Of a DNA stretch of 64,000 nucleotides, positions 23,225 through 34,450 are shown piece after piece. Location: positions 20,226,569 to 20,290,568 of the forward strand of contig NC_080055.1 of NCBI RefSeq assembly GCF_026212465.1, read 5' to 3'. Numbering within the stretch: position 1 is the stretch's first letter; each line of letters opens with the position of its first letter. The stretch is from Amaranthus tricolor. Taxonomy: Eukaryota > Streptophyta > Magnoliopsida > Caryophyllales > Amaranthaceae. The position numbers and the translations under genes are program-made. The notes below the pieces were generated by a model, which saw only the letters and a list, made by a program, of their open reading frames with translations, made no database searches and had not been told where the DNA came from.

Positions 23225-23452
23225 TATTAGAGTATATAACATATATATCATATGGCCGTAACCATCAGCTTAAGCTTTTAATTGAGTTACTTCTTTGATA
23301 TGGTATCAGAAGCCAACGTGACAAGAGGTTACGGGTTCGAATCTCAACCACCTCTCATTTAAGTGGAATATTTGTGCGCGTGTTAGAGTATACAACATAT
23401 TATAGGTTCTCAACCATCAACTTAAACTTTTAATTGAGTTGATTACTTAACA
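23225..23452 (+). mobile_element. TRIM (miniature LTR retrotransposon), complete
   Basis: Two direct ~74-bp repeats (23225-23300, starting TATTAGAGTATATAACAT; 23381-23452, starting TGTTAGAGTATACAACAT) flank an ~80-bp interior. Directly after the first repeat comes TGGTATCAGAAGCC, a near-perfect primer-binding site for initiator Met-tRNA. AAGCC flanks both sides (23220-23224, 23453-23457), a 5-bp target duplication. There is no coding capacity. This structure defines a TRIM that would be moved in trans. The first base pair of the left repeat has changed from TG to TA. Confidence 0.85.
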
Positions 23453-24114
23453 AAGCCTGATATGTTATAAAGAAAATGTGTAAGAGATCAGAATGATATC
23501 ATTTATGTGTTAAAAAGGTGTGATATGATTTTATCATAGAAATTACATTTTGTCTTCATTTACCATCGTTGGAGATTTAATGGGCGGAGAATTGCACAAA
23601 ATACAAAATATTGCATTTGGAAGGTATAGCTTATGCTTCCAATTAAGAGATTTTCTAACATTCTTTAAACATTATTACCATAAAACGTAAACAAGGTATA
23701 TTGTTTAAGATGTTTTCTATATATTATTTTATTGATGTACTTGTGTTCCTAAACATCATGGTTTAAGTTTAATTCTATCATTCTCGTACGTGCTTAAGTT
23801 TATCCAACTACTTTATTTATGGTTTATTCATCCAAAATTTTTATGACTACTTTGAATTTGCATCACTTTTACTTTTATCAATTTAATATGTTTTGTTTAA
23901 AAATAATTAATAAATTCATCAGAAGAGACTTAAATTAAATTGAATTCAAGACTTATGAAATGACGCTAAAAGATATAATTAAGTATATTTTATCTGTCCT
24001 TTTAAATTTGGATCATATATTTAAACTAATAAGAGCTTTAAAATCATATGGTTTAAACTCAAATAGAGCAGAGTAATTAACAAAGAGAACACAAGCAAGA
24101 AGTGAGGTAGTGAC

Positions 24115-25025
24115 TAGAGCTGTTTAAATGTGATCCGACTCAAAAATTCGAACCGAAATTAAAAGTTAACCGACTCGAAAATCTGTTTCTTTTTAGGTTT
24201 ATCGACATTATCCAAACCGAAGTTACTCCCGAATCGATTTACGACCAAAAAGCGTAAAATCAAACCCGAACTGCGATCGATTTTTATAATCGAGATTACC
24301 CGAACCTAATAGTGATCGACCCGAATCATGCTCAAAACCGAACTTGATCCGGCTAAAATCGACTTAATCCGAACGAATTTTTAATCAAAATGCTATAAAC
24401 CTGAACCAATTTTTAACATAGAGGTATGATCGACTCATATTCAATCATCTTATTAGTTAATCTAATAAAGTAATAGAGATTTTAATAAATTAAATTTTAT
24501 AAATACATGGTTTTATATATTTAGAGTTAATAATCAATGGTTAATGTTTATTTAACTATTTTTAATCAATTTAGATGAAAAATGATAAAACTTTAGTTTT
24601 AACTTACAGTCAAACAAGTAAAAGTAACAAAGTAATAATCACTAACTGATTTGCATTTTAACTATTTTGCCTTAACTAAGGGAAATCTTATCATCAATTA
24701 AAAAATGTCTATAGTAATTATTAATTCGTAGCTGAAATCTACTGGAAAATAATACCTGAACCCGATCTGTATCCGGTAAAACCGAACCAATTATTAACCG
24801 ATGACAGTCCGAGACCGATTAACTACTCGACACGAACTTCAACCGACACCGAACCGATGCTAACCCCATAGCTCAAATAACTAATCTTCAATCGAACCGT
24901 GACTAACCGTCCTGACCCGAGTGTGACCCGCCATAACACGCATCCAAAAAATCGATCCGAAATATAACGAAACCGAATGACACCCATCCGAATTACCGAC
25001 TCGATCACCCGAATGAACATCTCCA
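24115..25025. mobile_element. Non-autonomous hAT-like element (911 bp)
   Basis: Ends are TAGAGCTGTTTAAATG on the left and, read inward from the right, TGGAGATGTTCATTCGGG, an imperfect inverted repeat. Flanks are GTAGTGAC (24107-24114) and ATAGTGAC (25026-25033), an 8-bp duplication with one change, as expected for hAT elements. The body is full of CCGAACC / GATCGACCCGA words in both arms, so much of it can fold on itself. No transposase is encoded. Confidence 0.72.
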
Positions 25026-25723
25026 ATAGTGACCCAAACGAATGCCATATTCACGTGGGGAGCAGTAGCATTAGAGCTTTAGGTGCACATGCTTTATGAG
25101 ACATTTTTAAGAGGGATTTTAAATTTGTTTTGCTCATCCAATTGGCAAATTAGCAAATATTCTTTTCATCTTTCTAATAAGTTTAGAATAAATATTAATT
25201 TGATCAATACATTTTTAAAATTTCATCTCATATTTTTTTTTTTCTATTTTCATCTACAAACTAAATTTCTTATATTATAATCTCATTTGTATATTATAAA
25301 AAATTTAGTATTATTCTCCACTAATTAAAGCATTATTTCAATCTCATGCATATTTGATAGGAATATTACTAAATTTGTTTAATCCAAAAAGTTTGAGTCA
25401 GCATGGCTTTATCTTACTTACACGTAAATTCCACTTCTATACATTAATACATAACAAATTAACAATCTTGTCTAATCACAGCATTAATTTTGTGGACAAT
25501 TTTAATACGTTACTTTTAAAAATTTAACTAAATTAGTATGGGCCTACATGACATTGCTGTCTACCAATGGGATTCCATCTTGCCTACCCAAATAACCAAT
25601 CAAATGTCTCCATGTGGCATGCTAGGTCAGACCACACATGTCCATGTGGAATTTAATTTTGCACTTACGTCTTGTGCATGTACTTCCTTCGTTAGGTGTT
25701 CTCTTTCATTGTTCTAGTCTTTT

Positions 25724-25966
25724 CAGAGATCGTCTCTTTGAGAGATATATTTCAAGTCCAACCCATTAAAGATTAATGTCTACTTATATTATTCTTAATA
25801 TTTACATTATTCTTAATGCTTACTTACCGTATCTTTAATGCCTACTTTAAATATCTTAAATGTCTACTTACATCATTCTTAATGCCTATTTACAATATTT
25901 TAAAATATATGTAATGGGTCGGCCCAATTATAGATGGTCTCTCAAAAAGACCGTCTCTCACAAGAA
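25724..25966. repeat. MITE with GAGACGGTCTCT-type ends
   Basis: Inverted ends (GAGATCGTCTCTTTGAGAG on the left; CTCTCAAAAAGACCGTCTCT on the right) enclose several rounds of TTAATGCCTACTTA. The reverse complement of the same unit, including TAAGTAGGCATTAA repeats and the GGCCGGCCCATT phrase, lies at 40692-40912. A short relative may lie at 47636-47750. Confidence 0.7.
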
Positions 25967-26139
25967 TTTGTGTTCATTCCTTTTAGACGATCCAATAAAT
26001 TATTTTGATCATTAATATCTTGAATTATACATAATTAAAAATTATATATACTTAATTAATATTTTGAAAATATGCGATTAAACAGTTCAAACAATAATCT
26101 ATTTAACAATTTTTTTACTTACACATAAACTGTAATATA

Positions 26140-26372
26140 CTTCCTCCAATTCATAGAAAATGGGACATTTACCTTTTGAAATTATTCACTTATTGCTCTT
26201 AATTTTATTTTTTATTCTTAACCTATAAATTAAAACATAGTCAAGTGAGATCTTGTTTGACTCGTCTCAATGCAAAGATTATTAATATCCACTTTATATA
26301 ATATTTTGTTATAAATAAGTGCATTGGATAATGTGAAAAGTAAATGTCCCATTTTCTATGAATTGGAGGGAG
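26140..26372. mobile_element. Stowaway MITE (233 bp)
   Basis: The left end CTTCCTCCAATTCATAGAAA and right end TTCTATGAATTGGAGGGAG form an almost perfect inverted repeat that extends over ATGGGACATTTAC/GTAAATGTCCCAT. TA flanks both sides (26138-26139, 26373-26374), the Stowaway (Tc1/mariner) target duplication. Confidence 0.88.
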
Positions 26373-26460
26373 TATAAAATAAGTTTGTAGAATGAATATT
26401 AGCAAATAGCAATAAACGTAATATAACAATATTTCGGAACGGATGAAGTATAAACTATTT

Positions 26461-26619
26461 CACTCCCTTTGACCCAAAGATATAGCTTAAAATTGAAATG
26501 CGTGGCTATGTTTTATGGAAAAGTGTAAAAAATTTGTATATGAGATGAAAGTCTAAGCTAAATATGTTGATGAGAATTACACAAAAAGTGTCGGATATAG
26601 CGATTCAATGGATGGAGTA
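26461..26619. repeat. Second, decayed Stowaway-like MITE
   Basis: The start CACTCCCTTTGACCCAAAGA with ATATAGC inside mirrors the end ATATAGCGATTCAATGGATG followed by GAGTA. The CTCCC...GGAGT end motif is Stowaway-type, but the arms are diverged and the target duplication is unclear. Confidence 0.55.
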
Positions 26620-27711
26620 AAAGAGAAATGGAATAAATTCTTTAGGACGAAGTAAGATGTATATCTTATGACATTGCTCGTCCTTCTAATTTATGGAGGG
26701 TGTATGGCAAAAGGTTGTTGGTCATTAGTTATTTTAGTTGGTTAATTTGACTAGCTGGGAGTATAAGTTTTTTTTGTTGTTTTTAGGTTAACTAGATAAG
26801 ACAGTTGTTTAAGGAGATGCTTAGTAAAACTATGCATTGATTGTTCATTGTACATTAGAGAAAAAATGAGTTAAAAAGTCAAAACCAATAAAAAAACCAA
26901 TTAAGTCAGCTTTTTTCATTTTATCTTAAAAGCAACATGAGAATATTATAGTCATTTACTAGACATTGTTTTTAGCTTTTTTTGCCAACTAAAAATCAAT
27001 CCAATAGCCATTTACCAAACACCACATGATAAATGTTGCATGCATACGAATCATGTTTTCTTAAAATTACTAATGATATGAGGAAATGTGTTTACAATTG
27101 TATACATATACGGGATTTGGCATACAAAGTTGATTAAGAACACAAGGGTGTATATAGAAATACTACTACACTCAAATAGTGAACTTAAAAAAGCATAAGA
27201 GGTGATAGATGCAGTCGGACCTGATTATATGTTTATCGATGTTTATGATCCCGATGATCAAGAACGTGAAGAATTTGAAGATTTTTATCTGGAGGAGGAA
27301 GATCCATATGAGGACATAGAAGAAGATGTGGATGGAGATTTCAAAAATGATTCAGGAGCTAACGCATTCATTTTAATGGAAAAAAGAATTGCAGGGAAAC
27401 AATCTTTATTTGTTACATGTGGATTATTACGTTAGATAATTCCCAACTTTTTTAGTTTATAAACCTTATGTTGTTGTGAGTTACTTGCATGTCACATAAC
27501 TTGTAAATGTTATTTAGTTTGTTATTCATATTTTAGTTTGAATTGTGGTTTTGGTTTAATTATGCATATGAATTGTAGTGATGATGTTTGAGTTTAGATG
27601 AATCATATGATCATATGAGTCAAATCCTTTACTTCTTGTACTTAGAAGATTTGTGTTTTTTCAAGGAGTCGTGCCAAATATGTGTATTATAAGGGCCGGC
27701 TGGACTAGTGT

Positions 27712-27763
27712 TGTAACACCCCCGAATTTCCTTACAAGGGGTCGAAAATTTAGGAGTGTTACA
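27712..27763. repeat. 52-bp TGTAACACC hairpin inserted in gag
   Basis: The sequence starts TGTAACACCCCCGAATTTCC and ends AAATTTAGGAGTGTTACA, so it can fold into a stem. It interrupts the Copia gag. Flanks AGTGT and GGTGT agree at four of five bases, which could be a short target duplication. Similar hairpins stand at 51381-51456 and at the start of the solo LTR at 54511. Confidence 0.65.
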
Positions 27764-28580
27764 GGTGTGCTCTGGAATTACGGTACTGCTGCCCAGAGTG
27801 CTGATTTGTGTTGTGGTAGTTGCTGCGGCTTGACCAGCCACCACAAAGGTGGTTGCGGTGGCCACCATGGTTGTTGTGGGTATCACGGGTTTCAAAATTT
27901 TCAAAATTTTCAGATGAGGAAGGTTTGGGAGTAGTAATGAGTGTCGAATCATGGGATAAAGAATTATCCTTGTTATGAGAATGCTCTTCCAATTTTAACA
28001 TAGACCGAAGAGTGTCAAAAGATGGAACTGGAGACATGTATTGGACCAAGGATCGAAAAGCACGGGAGTCGGTAGTCTAACCATGGAGAACTTGAAGAGC
28101 CAAACGATTGTCGGAGATAGAAGTACCAAGATTGTTAAGAGAAATAACAATGTTCTCAAGTTCATTATAATAAGCCTTCACACTCGGAAAATTAGCAAGA
28201 GAAATATCATTGAATTGAGACTCAAGGTGAAGAATTCGGGAAGTTTTGTTTTTTTGAAAGTTATTCTCAATGCGAGTCCAAGCATCAAAAGCACTATCAT
28301 CGGGACGGACAATCGATTTAAGAAGAGAAGGACTAATAGTACCATAAATCCATGTGTGAACTATATCATCAAGACGTTGCCATTCGGAGTCCTTAGAAAC
28401 CGATGCTTTAGTGGAGTCATCAGGAAGAATATGAACATCTACAAAATTAGCACAACAATGAAGCTTAAAGAGAGTCACCCAAGTATTGAAAGTCGTTCCT
28501 TCTTCATCAAGTTGAATGGGCACACACGTATTAATGTTAGTGACTAAAGTAGCGGGGTGGATTTTTGTGGAGGATGCCAT
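27759..28580 (-). pseudogene. Copia gag remnant (UBN2-type)
   Basis: The frame starts at 28580 (MASSTKIHPATLVTNINTCV) and runs to ~28077 with the features of plant Copia gag: PIQLDEEGTTFNTWVTLFKL, DAWTRIENNFQKNKTSRILH, VKAYYNELENIVISLNNLG and ISDNRLALQVLHG. A frameshift near 28075 moves the text to another frame (28049-27759: PVPSFDTLRSMLKLEEHSHN, then a His/Asn/Gly-rich tail where gag normally leads to its zinc knuckle). Gag would form the retrotransposon particle. Broken by the frameshift and the hairpin insert, it is not functional. Plus-strand open frames here are shadows. Confidence 0.85.
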
Positions 28581-28800
28581 AGGAAAAATAAGAAAAATAG
28601 ACAAGAGAGGATGAAAGAAAAGTAGCGGCTGCAACCGAAAATGGTGGTTGGCTAGTGAGGAGAGGGAGGCGGAAGCAAAAGTATCAAAGACCTAGGCAAC
28701 TAATACCATATGAAAAAACTATTCTTTGATTCTTTTGCCTAGATAATGAACCTAGGAAAGAACACTAATGTTGCCCTTAATGCTGTTCTGGTTTTTAATC

Positions 28801-29684
28801 CCATTTCCTGAATCAATCTTCACTTTTTGTGGATTTTTTTCAAATTTAATTTCAGATCTTTTAGCTAAATAACATGTTTAACTGATAGAAAGTAAAATTA
28901 AAATTATTAACATCTACTAAATAGTAGTTAGTATTGTTACAGGATAATAATTAAAAGGTTACATTATTGATAATATTTTGTTATAATGTTTAGTTCATAA
29001 AATTATATTATTGTTAAACCAAAACTAATATAACAATTTATTAGTCAAACTAAGGCCGGGAGAGTTCCTACATACATAAATGATTATGTGTGTCAATGAC
29101 AGTGAATTTGGTGTGACACCCAAATGATAAAATCACATATTCATATTGGTGTAACGGTACGATGTCCCATCATTTATTTGACATCAAACTCTTGAATTTT
29201 GCATTATATAACTCAATAAATATTTGATAAATATTTGAGACATACTCTATTTGTTCTCTATTATTTGTATTAGGGAGAAAGTGAATAAATTTTAAGAAAA
29301 CGATAATAAATAAACATAAAAAATAAATCATATGAATAAAATTAAAAGAGAATTAAAATGTATGAATAAGATTAAAAAAATAATAGGCCATTGTTTAAAA
29401 ATAAAATTGATGCAAATTAAGTGAGACGAACAAAATAAAAAATATTATAAATTCAATAGAAGGAAGAAAGTAACATGTAAATTTAAAGATAAGGAGTAAC
29501 AAATTCATAAAGGGATTGAGGACTTTTGAAGGGATATAGTGAGATATTATCTTCATTAAATTAAATCCTTTCAAAAATCATTCAAAATTCGATCATTATA
29601 TAGACTTAGCTATTTATAAAGTATAGTATTGATTGTTAGTGGAGATAAAAACATTGTATTGTACACTTGGTCACTTGGTAAACT
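28801..29684. other. AT-rich intergenic DNA, no gene seen
   Basis: Nothing coding is recognisable. The stretch 29240-29480 has the composition of a decayed MITE (CTCTATTTGTTCTCTATTAT, AAGTGAGACGAACAAAATAA) but its ends are not clear. Confidence 0.45.
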
Positions 29685-29940
29685 TATTCTTTCTGTTTTT
29701 ATATCTTCTTCTTAAATAAAATTTATGAGTTTTAGTGTTAAAATTTTAATTATGATTTCTCATCAATATATATAAAAAACATAATCATATGAGATTTTGA
29801 TAGATTTATCTCGATATATACTTTCTAAATATCAACTTTTTAGAATTTTTAAAAGCTCACAATTAAAATTATTTGACAATTTATATTTGCATTAGATTAT
29901 GTGAAAAGTAAACGAAACAAATGAAAACATATAGAGTATA
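29685..29940. repeat. MITE-like repeat, same family as 21735-22005
   Basis: Shares the sequence GATTTTGATAGATTTATCTC, then ATATCAACTTTTTAGAATTT and AATTAAAATTATTTGACAAT with 21735-22005, and ends AGTAAACGAAACAAATGAAA as MITEs of this type do. No protein is encoded. Confidence 0.55.
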
Positions 29941-29999
29941 TCAATTTTTTTTGCCTTGCACGAGTATACATCTTTTTTTCTTGTATACATACAAATCTA

Positions 30000-30510
30000 A
30001 TAAGAATAGAATGCCAGAGTCATAGTCATCAACTCAGTGTCTTGCTTAATGCCAGCATTCGACCGAAGAGGATAACAGACATGCAATACCTATACACCCT
30101 ACTAATAGACATAAAGAGGCTTACGGACTATAATACCCCTAAATAGAGAGATTTCTCCAACGAGAGAGAATGAATGATGCTAAATTCGCAAGCCTACATC
30201 TTACAATACAAGTTAGACCATTAACATAAATAAAATAAATAACTAGATAAATAAATAAATAAATGAGTAAATGGGAGAACATGCAAATAGGCAAAGAGTA
30301 AGAACATGCTCAAACCATCTCAATCTATTTTCACATTCACCTTTAAACTCTCAATTTCTGATTATATCTATTATTGTGTGACCACACATCCACCTCAATA
30401 TTCACATTAACTTTCATCTTATATTTAATATCTTTCTTTGCTGACTAACATTCTATATCATACAACAAACCAAGTTGCCCTCATTGCAATTAACCGGTAA
30501 AATTATAATG
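30000..30510 (-). mobile_element. Decayed RTE LINE fragment
   Basis: Minus-strand translation near 30361-30403 gives LRWMCGHTIIDIIRN, the conserved C-terminal block of the RTE-type ORF seen near 2.2 kb. It is followed by text matching KLRWFGH-type sequence, and AACTTGGTTTGTTG-type sequence upstream. Many stops are present. The AAATAAATAAATAA run at 30241-30270 lies inside it. Confidence 0.65.
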
Positions 30511-31880
30511 CGTGCAATTAATTAAAATGGTGAACCTTGTGTAAAAGTAGGGTAAGTAAGTCAACTGATTGTAATACTGTTGTATGTAGCCCCAAAACTA
30601 AAGCAAAGAGAATATCCTGTGGTTGAATATTCAAAAAAAGGATCAATCATGCAATATTTTTTCAAAGAAGGATGAGATTAAGCCACTAACAAAGTTTGTG
30701 GGATCATTAGTGATAGATTTTTAGAGGATTTGGGGGGTCAATCTCTTACTTACAATTGACAAATAGTCTTTAAAACCTTCATTAATATTGGAGATTAAAA
30801 CCCATATAATCTTCTTTGTGGTTGAGAAGATCCACTTAGATGGTTGAGCACAAATTTTGTGGGCAAAATATTGAATCCACTATTATAACTTTATCATATA
30901 TTATATGTTGTTAATTGATGTATTAAAGCAAGGATCTCTTCAAAAAATGTAATTTTCTCCATCATTAGTTAGAGGCATTGTTGAACGTGTTGATTGTGTG
31001 ATACAAGTAGTATTTAAATAAATTATGTTACACGCACACTTTGTGCATGACACTGAATTGATGACCATGATTGATGATCATGATCATAACCATCACAATC
31101 TGAATATATTTGATTTGTAAAATACTTAATTGAAAACAAAACAAAACCGACAATTCATTGTCGGTTTTCTATTTTGTACCATCAATAGCCAATTCGATTC
31201 TTTACAAGAAGTCAAAAACGAAATTAAACCAATATATACCTTTTATTTATTACTTTTTTCAACTACCGGCTCATTTGATCATTCTCTTCCTAGTGTTTTT
31301 CATTGTGTTTCCCTGATCTTCATCTCTGCTCTCAAGTGTTGCCATTTCCACGTCTCAAATGTTTCCCAACAAAAAATATCAACTATCTTTATCATTATCA
31401 TTTTCATTTCTCAAGTGTTTCTCTATTTAAGTCTATTTTTAGTACATATATTTAATGACCCTTATACGTTAGTATCTTGCCTAAGAAAAAAAGATACTGT
31501 TATTATATAAAAAAAACTTTTTTCTAATGTAAGTAGCTTCGAGTTAACATGTTCTTATAATATGAATAGAATACATGTTTAGTTTTCAAGTAAAAAGTAT
31601 CATGTCAATTAGTCTAAATTGTTTTCATAGAGGCTATTGCATGTTTTATAATATTATTTGTTACACTTATTTAATGATATTTTTTAAGAAATGTGTCAAG
31701 GATGATAGACAAATAAAATTTATACGGGTTTGCATCATATCCGTCTTAGTTGGGATGATGATTATGCGTATGAATTTGATATGTAGTGGGTAAATATGAG
31801 TATGAAAAGTTGTATTCATCATGGATAGTGGCGTAGTGGATAGCGGTGGTATGAGCTCTTACTCTCCCCATATTCACTTG
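30511..31880. other. Intergenic DNA, no gene seen
   Basis: Open frames at 31130-31510 and 31575-31793 show no family resemblance and are AT-rich. A short inverted pair, CCGACAATTCATTGTCGG, lies at 31147-31164 and could form a small hairpin. Nothing else stands out. Confidence 0.45.
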
Positions 31881-31888
31881 TTAGGGGT

Positions 31889-32025
31889 GTTCAAAACCGG
31901 ATATCGAATTGATCTGGTTCCGGAAATCCGAATATTTGATTTTTGAGAGTGAAAATCATGATCCGATTCTGATTCAAAAAATCGGATATGCGAAATTACA
32001 ATTTGTTAAAAAAAATTACAATTTT
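31889..32025. repeat. Partial hAT-like end
   Basis: TTAGGGGTGTTCAAAACCGG at 31889 followed by CGGATAT / GATCCGATTCTG words is the kind of end seen in plant non-autonomous hAT elements, and resembles the element at 24115. I could not find a matching right end, so the element is truncated or its right side has decayed. Confidence 0.4.
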
Positions 32026-33082
32026 TTTATACATAATTATTTAAGCTCACTTCACTTTCTTTAATTTAGCTTAGTTTAAAGTTAGAAAAAATCATTTCGG
32101 AAATGTATTTGGATATTCAAAAGTCTAATTTAATTGACACTAAATTAGTTCTTTAACATAACTATAGTTGAGAGTCGTAAATATCAGTATATACGAAATC
32201 AAGACAAAGTTTTTTTATAAAAAATACTCCCATGTTTTCATTTATATCAATTTTTTAGATTTTTATTAAAAACTATTGAAATAAAATTAATGATAATTAT
32301 TTTATTTTACATCATTGTATAGTTTATGGTAAATTAAACTTACAATTAGATTTGTTAAGGACAATAATTTTACGGAGCATATAATTAGGATATGTTTGCA
32401 GTGAATGTGAAGCGGGTACACTACAAATAAAAGTTGCTACATCGATTGAATTTTCCGATTATTATTAAACAGTCAAAAATCTTCGACTGAATTTTCTACT
32501 ACTTTTTGTTAGTCGAAATTTCAACTAAAATCATGTTAGTTAGATATTTAATATTGATTGCATTTATTAGTAACAACTAATAATTGAATTTTTTCTAACT
32601 AAATTTCCTACTAACACTAATATAGTCGGATTTTTTGAGGAATTTAAAATAGAAAAAGAAAGGCTAATTACCAGTCATTGTCAATTATCCTGTTTTTATT
32701 CTAAATCCTAGCAGCTTTTATCCATCTATAACTTAGATTTATTGTATTTCCTTCAAATTTGCAAACAAATTTCATGTGAATGAACAAAGAATCTAGACTT
32801 TGCAAAATGTATTTTTATACTTCTGAATCTTATCCTGTTTTTCTATTTTAACTGTTCAACAATTTTTAATACTTTAGAATTAAGAAAATTATCTACAAAT
32901 ATGGTCATGGTTATGGTCATCAATCCAACGTCCCGAGGAGAAAGATAATGGACAGATCATACACTGGATCTCTCGAGGGAGAGGGCAGGAGAAATGCACG
33001 CAATCAAATAAAACCCCCAGATAGATAGAGTCATGCAACCTGAGATGAAAACACCATGATAACGTAGGAGAAGTTACCTGCA
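32026..33082. other. Intergenic DNA with repeat traces
   Basis: Segment 32410-32640 contains words in both orientations (AGTCGAAATTTCAACTAAAA, TAACTAAATTTCC) typical of decayed MITEs. Segment 32890-33080, read on the minus strand, has a CTCTCCCTCGAGAGATCCAG phrase that may be a LINE tail, but this is unconfirmed. No gene is seen. Confidence 0.35.
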
Positions 33083-33493
33083 CACTATAAAAAATTTAAT
33101 TTTTCGCGATATTGGATTTATTGGCATTAAAAAAAATAATACTGATTAATATTTTCAGTGTAATAATTATTGGTTTTTATTTTAAGCTCCACTAAAAAGT
33201 GATTTAGCGACACATCATTTGGTCTTTAGTGGCATATGTAATTGTTACTATAGTCTATTTTGTTTGGTCTTTAATGGCATATGTAATTGTTACTATAGTC
33301 TATAGTGGCATTTATGAGCAATGTCACTAGATTATATGTCACGAAAAGCTTTAATATGATTTTTTATTATGCTACTAAAGGGTCTAATAAATGTACTAAA
33401 ATCCTCTATATATACTATTACAAATTTGAAGTAGTGACATTTAAATTAAATGTCCCTAAATATATCTCACTAAAAGCAAGTTATGTTGTAGTG
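33083..33493. mobile_element. CACTA-type MITE, copy 1
   Basis: Starts CACTATAAAAAATTTAAT and ends GTTATGTTGTAGTG, i.e. CACTA-type inverted ends. The body has TTAGTGGCATATGTAATTGT, CATTTATGAGCAATGTCACT and TTAAATTAAATGTCCCTAAA. It shares its whole length with the copy at 34079-34450. Flanking triplets GCA and GTA differ by one base. Inside, a ~50-bp phrase (TGGTCTTTAGTGGCATATGT) is duplicated. The open frame at 33305-33607 has no support as a protein. Confidence 0.72.
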
Positions 33494-33607
33494 GTAAAAC
33501 ACAATATAAGCTGGACTAGTATTGAGTCATTAGGAGAAATGAAAAAAAATAAAAAAGGAAACTTGCATAAGGCAAAAGAGGTTAATGAAAGGGGACTAAA
33601 AGTCTAA

Positions 33608-33800
33608 CACGCGAATTTGACGTGTCCAACTACTTCTATCGCTCGTCAAGTTCTCAGATAGGTGCAGTTCACCCAAGTCGATTTTTAATTGCTCCGCCCA
33701 TGTTCTCTTAGGTTTACCCCGACTTCTCTAACCCTCTACCATGAGACATTCCATCATCCTCACGAGTGCATCAACAAGCTTTCTCTTGACACAGTTGGTC
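33608..33800 (-). mobile_element. RTE LINE 3' coding scrap
   Basis: Minus-strand text reads RMMECLMVEG, a stop, then RSRGKPKRTWAEQLKIDLGE and LHLSENLTSDRSSWTRQIR. This is the C-terminal end of the same LINE ORF type seen near 2 kb, but from a different subfamily. About 190 bp survive, between the two CACTA-type MITEs. Confidence 0.75.
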
Positions 33801-34078
33801 AGAATCTAATTTTTATTACAACGTCAAAAAATTGATATTATAAAAACAAAATAAACTAATTTGTTAAAAATTAAATTTTCATCTCTAATGTTGAGAAGGA
33901 AGAGAAAAAACATAATGGGTTGACGACTAATAATATAAAAGTGTAAAATTTTAAGAAATAAAATATTGATTATTTTTATAATTCAAATTGGTGATAATTG
34001 ATGTTTAATAAAAAGGGTGAAAAAATTAATAATGTAAGAGAAAATATATATTTGGGAGTTAGACGGTTGCTTTTGAAA

Positions 34079-34450
34079 CACTACAACAAAATTAACCTTT
34101 TGCGACATTGGATTTAGTGACATTAAAAAAATGTCACTGGTTTATATTTTTAATGTAATAATTGTTGGTTTTATTCTAAGTTCCACTATATAATGATTTA
34201 GTAACACTTTATTGGGGTGGCTTATGTAATTGTTAGTTTGTTACTATAGTCTATAGTGGCATTTATGAGAAATATCACTAGACCCTATGTCGCGAAAAGC
34301 ATTAGTATGATTCTTTATTATGCTGCTAAAGGTCTAACAAATGTCACTAAATCTACCATAAATATACTATTAGAAATTTGGATAGTTACATTTAAATTAA
34401 ATGTTGCTAAATATATCTCATTAAAAGCAAATTATCTTATTGTAAAAGAG
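34079..34450. mobile_element. CACTA-type MITE, copy 2
   Basis: Starts CACTACAACAAAATTAACC and follows copy 1 throughout (GCGACATTGGATTTAGTGAC, GTTACTATAGTCTATAGTGG, TTAAATTAAATGTTGCTAAA). The right end has decayed (CAAATTATCTTATTGTAAAA). Copy 2 lacks the internal ~50-bp duplication of copy 1. Confidence 0.68.

Larger units (their letters stand above)
27640..28800 (-). mobile_element. Copia retrotransposon 5' part (LTR end, PBS, gag)
   Basis: On the minus strand, an LTR-like stretch (28715-28800) is followed by TATGGTATTAG at 28700-28710, which matches a Met-tRNA primer-binding site, then a leader and the gag frame from 28580 downwards. Nothing of pol follows: the element stops near 27640, so only its 5' end survives. 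A 52-bp hairpin insert (27712-27763) interrupts the 3' end of gag. Confidence 0.8.

Noticed and set aside
23295..23345. tRNA-like or SINE promoter reading of GGTATCAGAAGCC...GGTTCGAATC-type text
   Set aside because: The B-box-like phrase is present, but the flanking direct repeats, PBS position and 5-bp duplication fit a TRIM better than a SINE.
27202..27435. 77-codon acidic open frame (MIDAVGPDYMFIDVYDPDD...)
   Set aside because: Coding-like at its N-terminus, but no recognised family, no splice or promoter signals and AT-rich surroundings; not enough to call a gene.
28041..28547. 168-codon plus-strand open frame
   Set aside because: Antisense shadow of the Copia gag on the minus strand.
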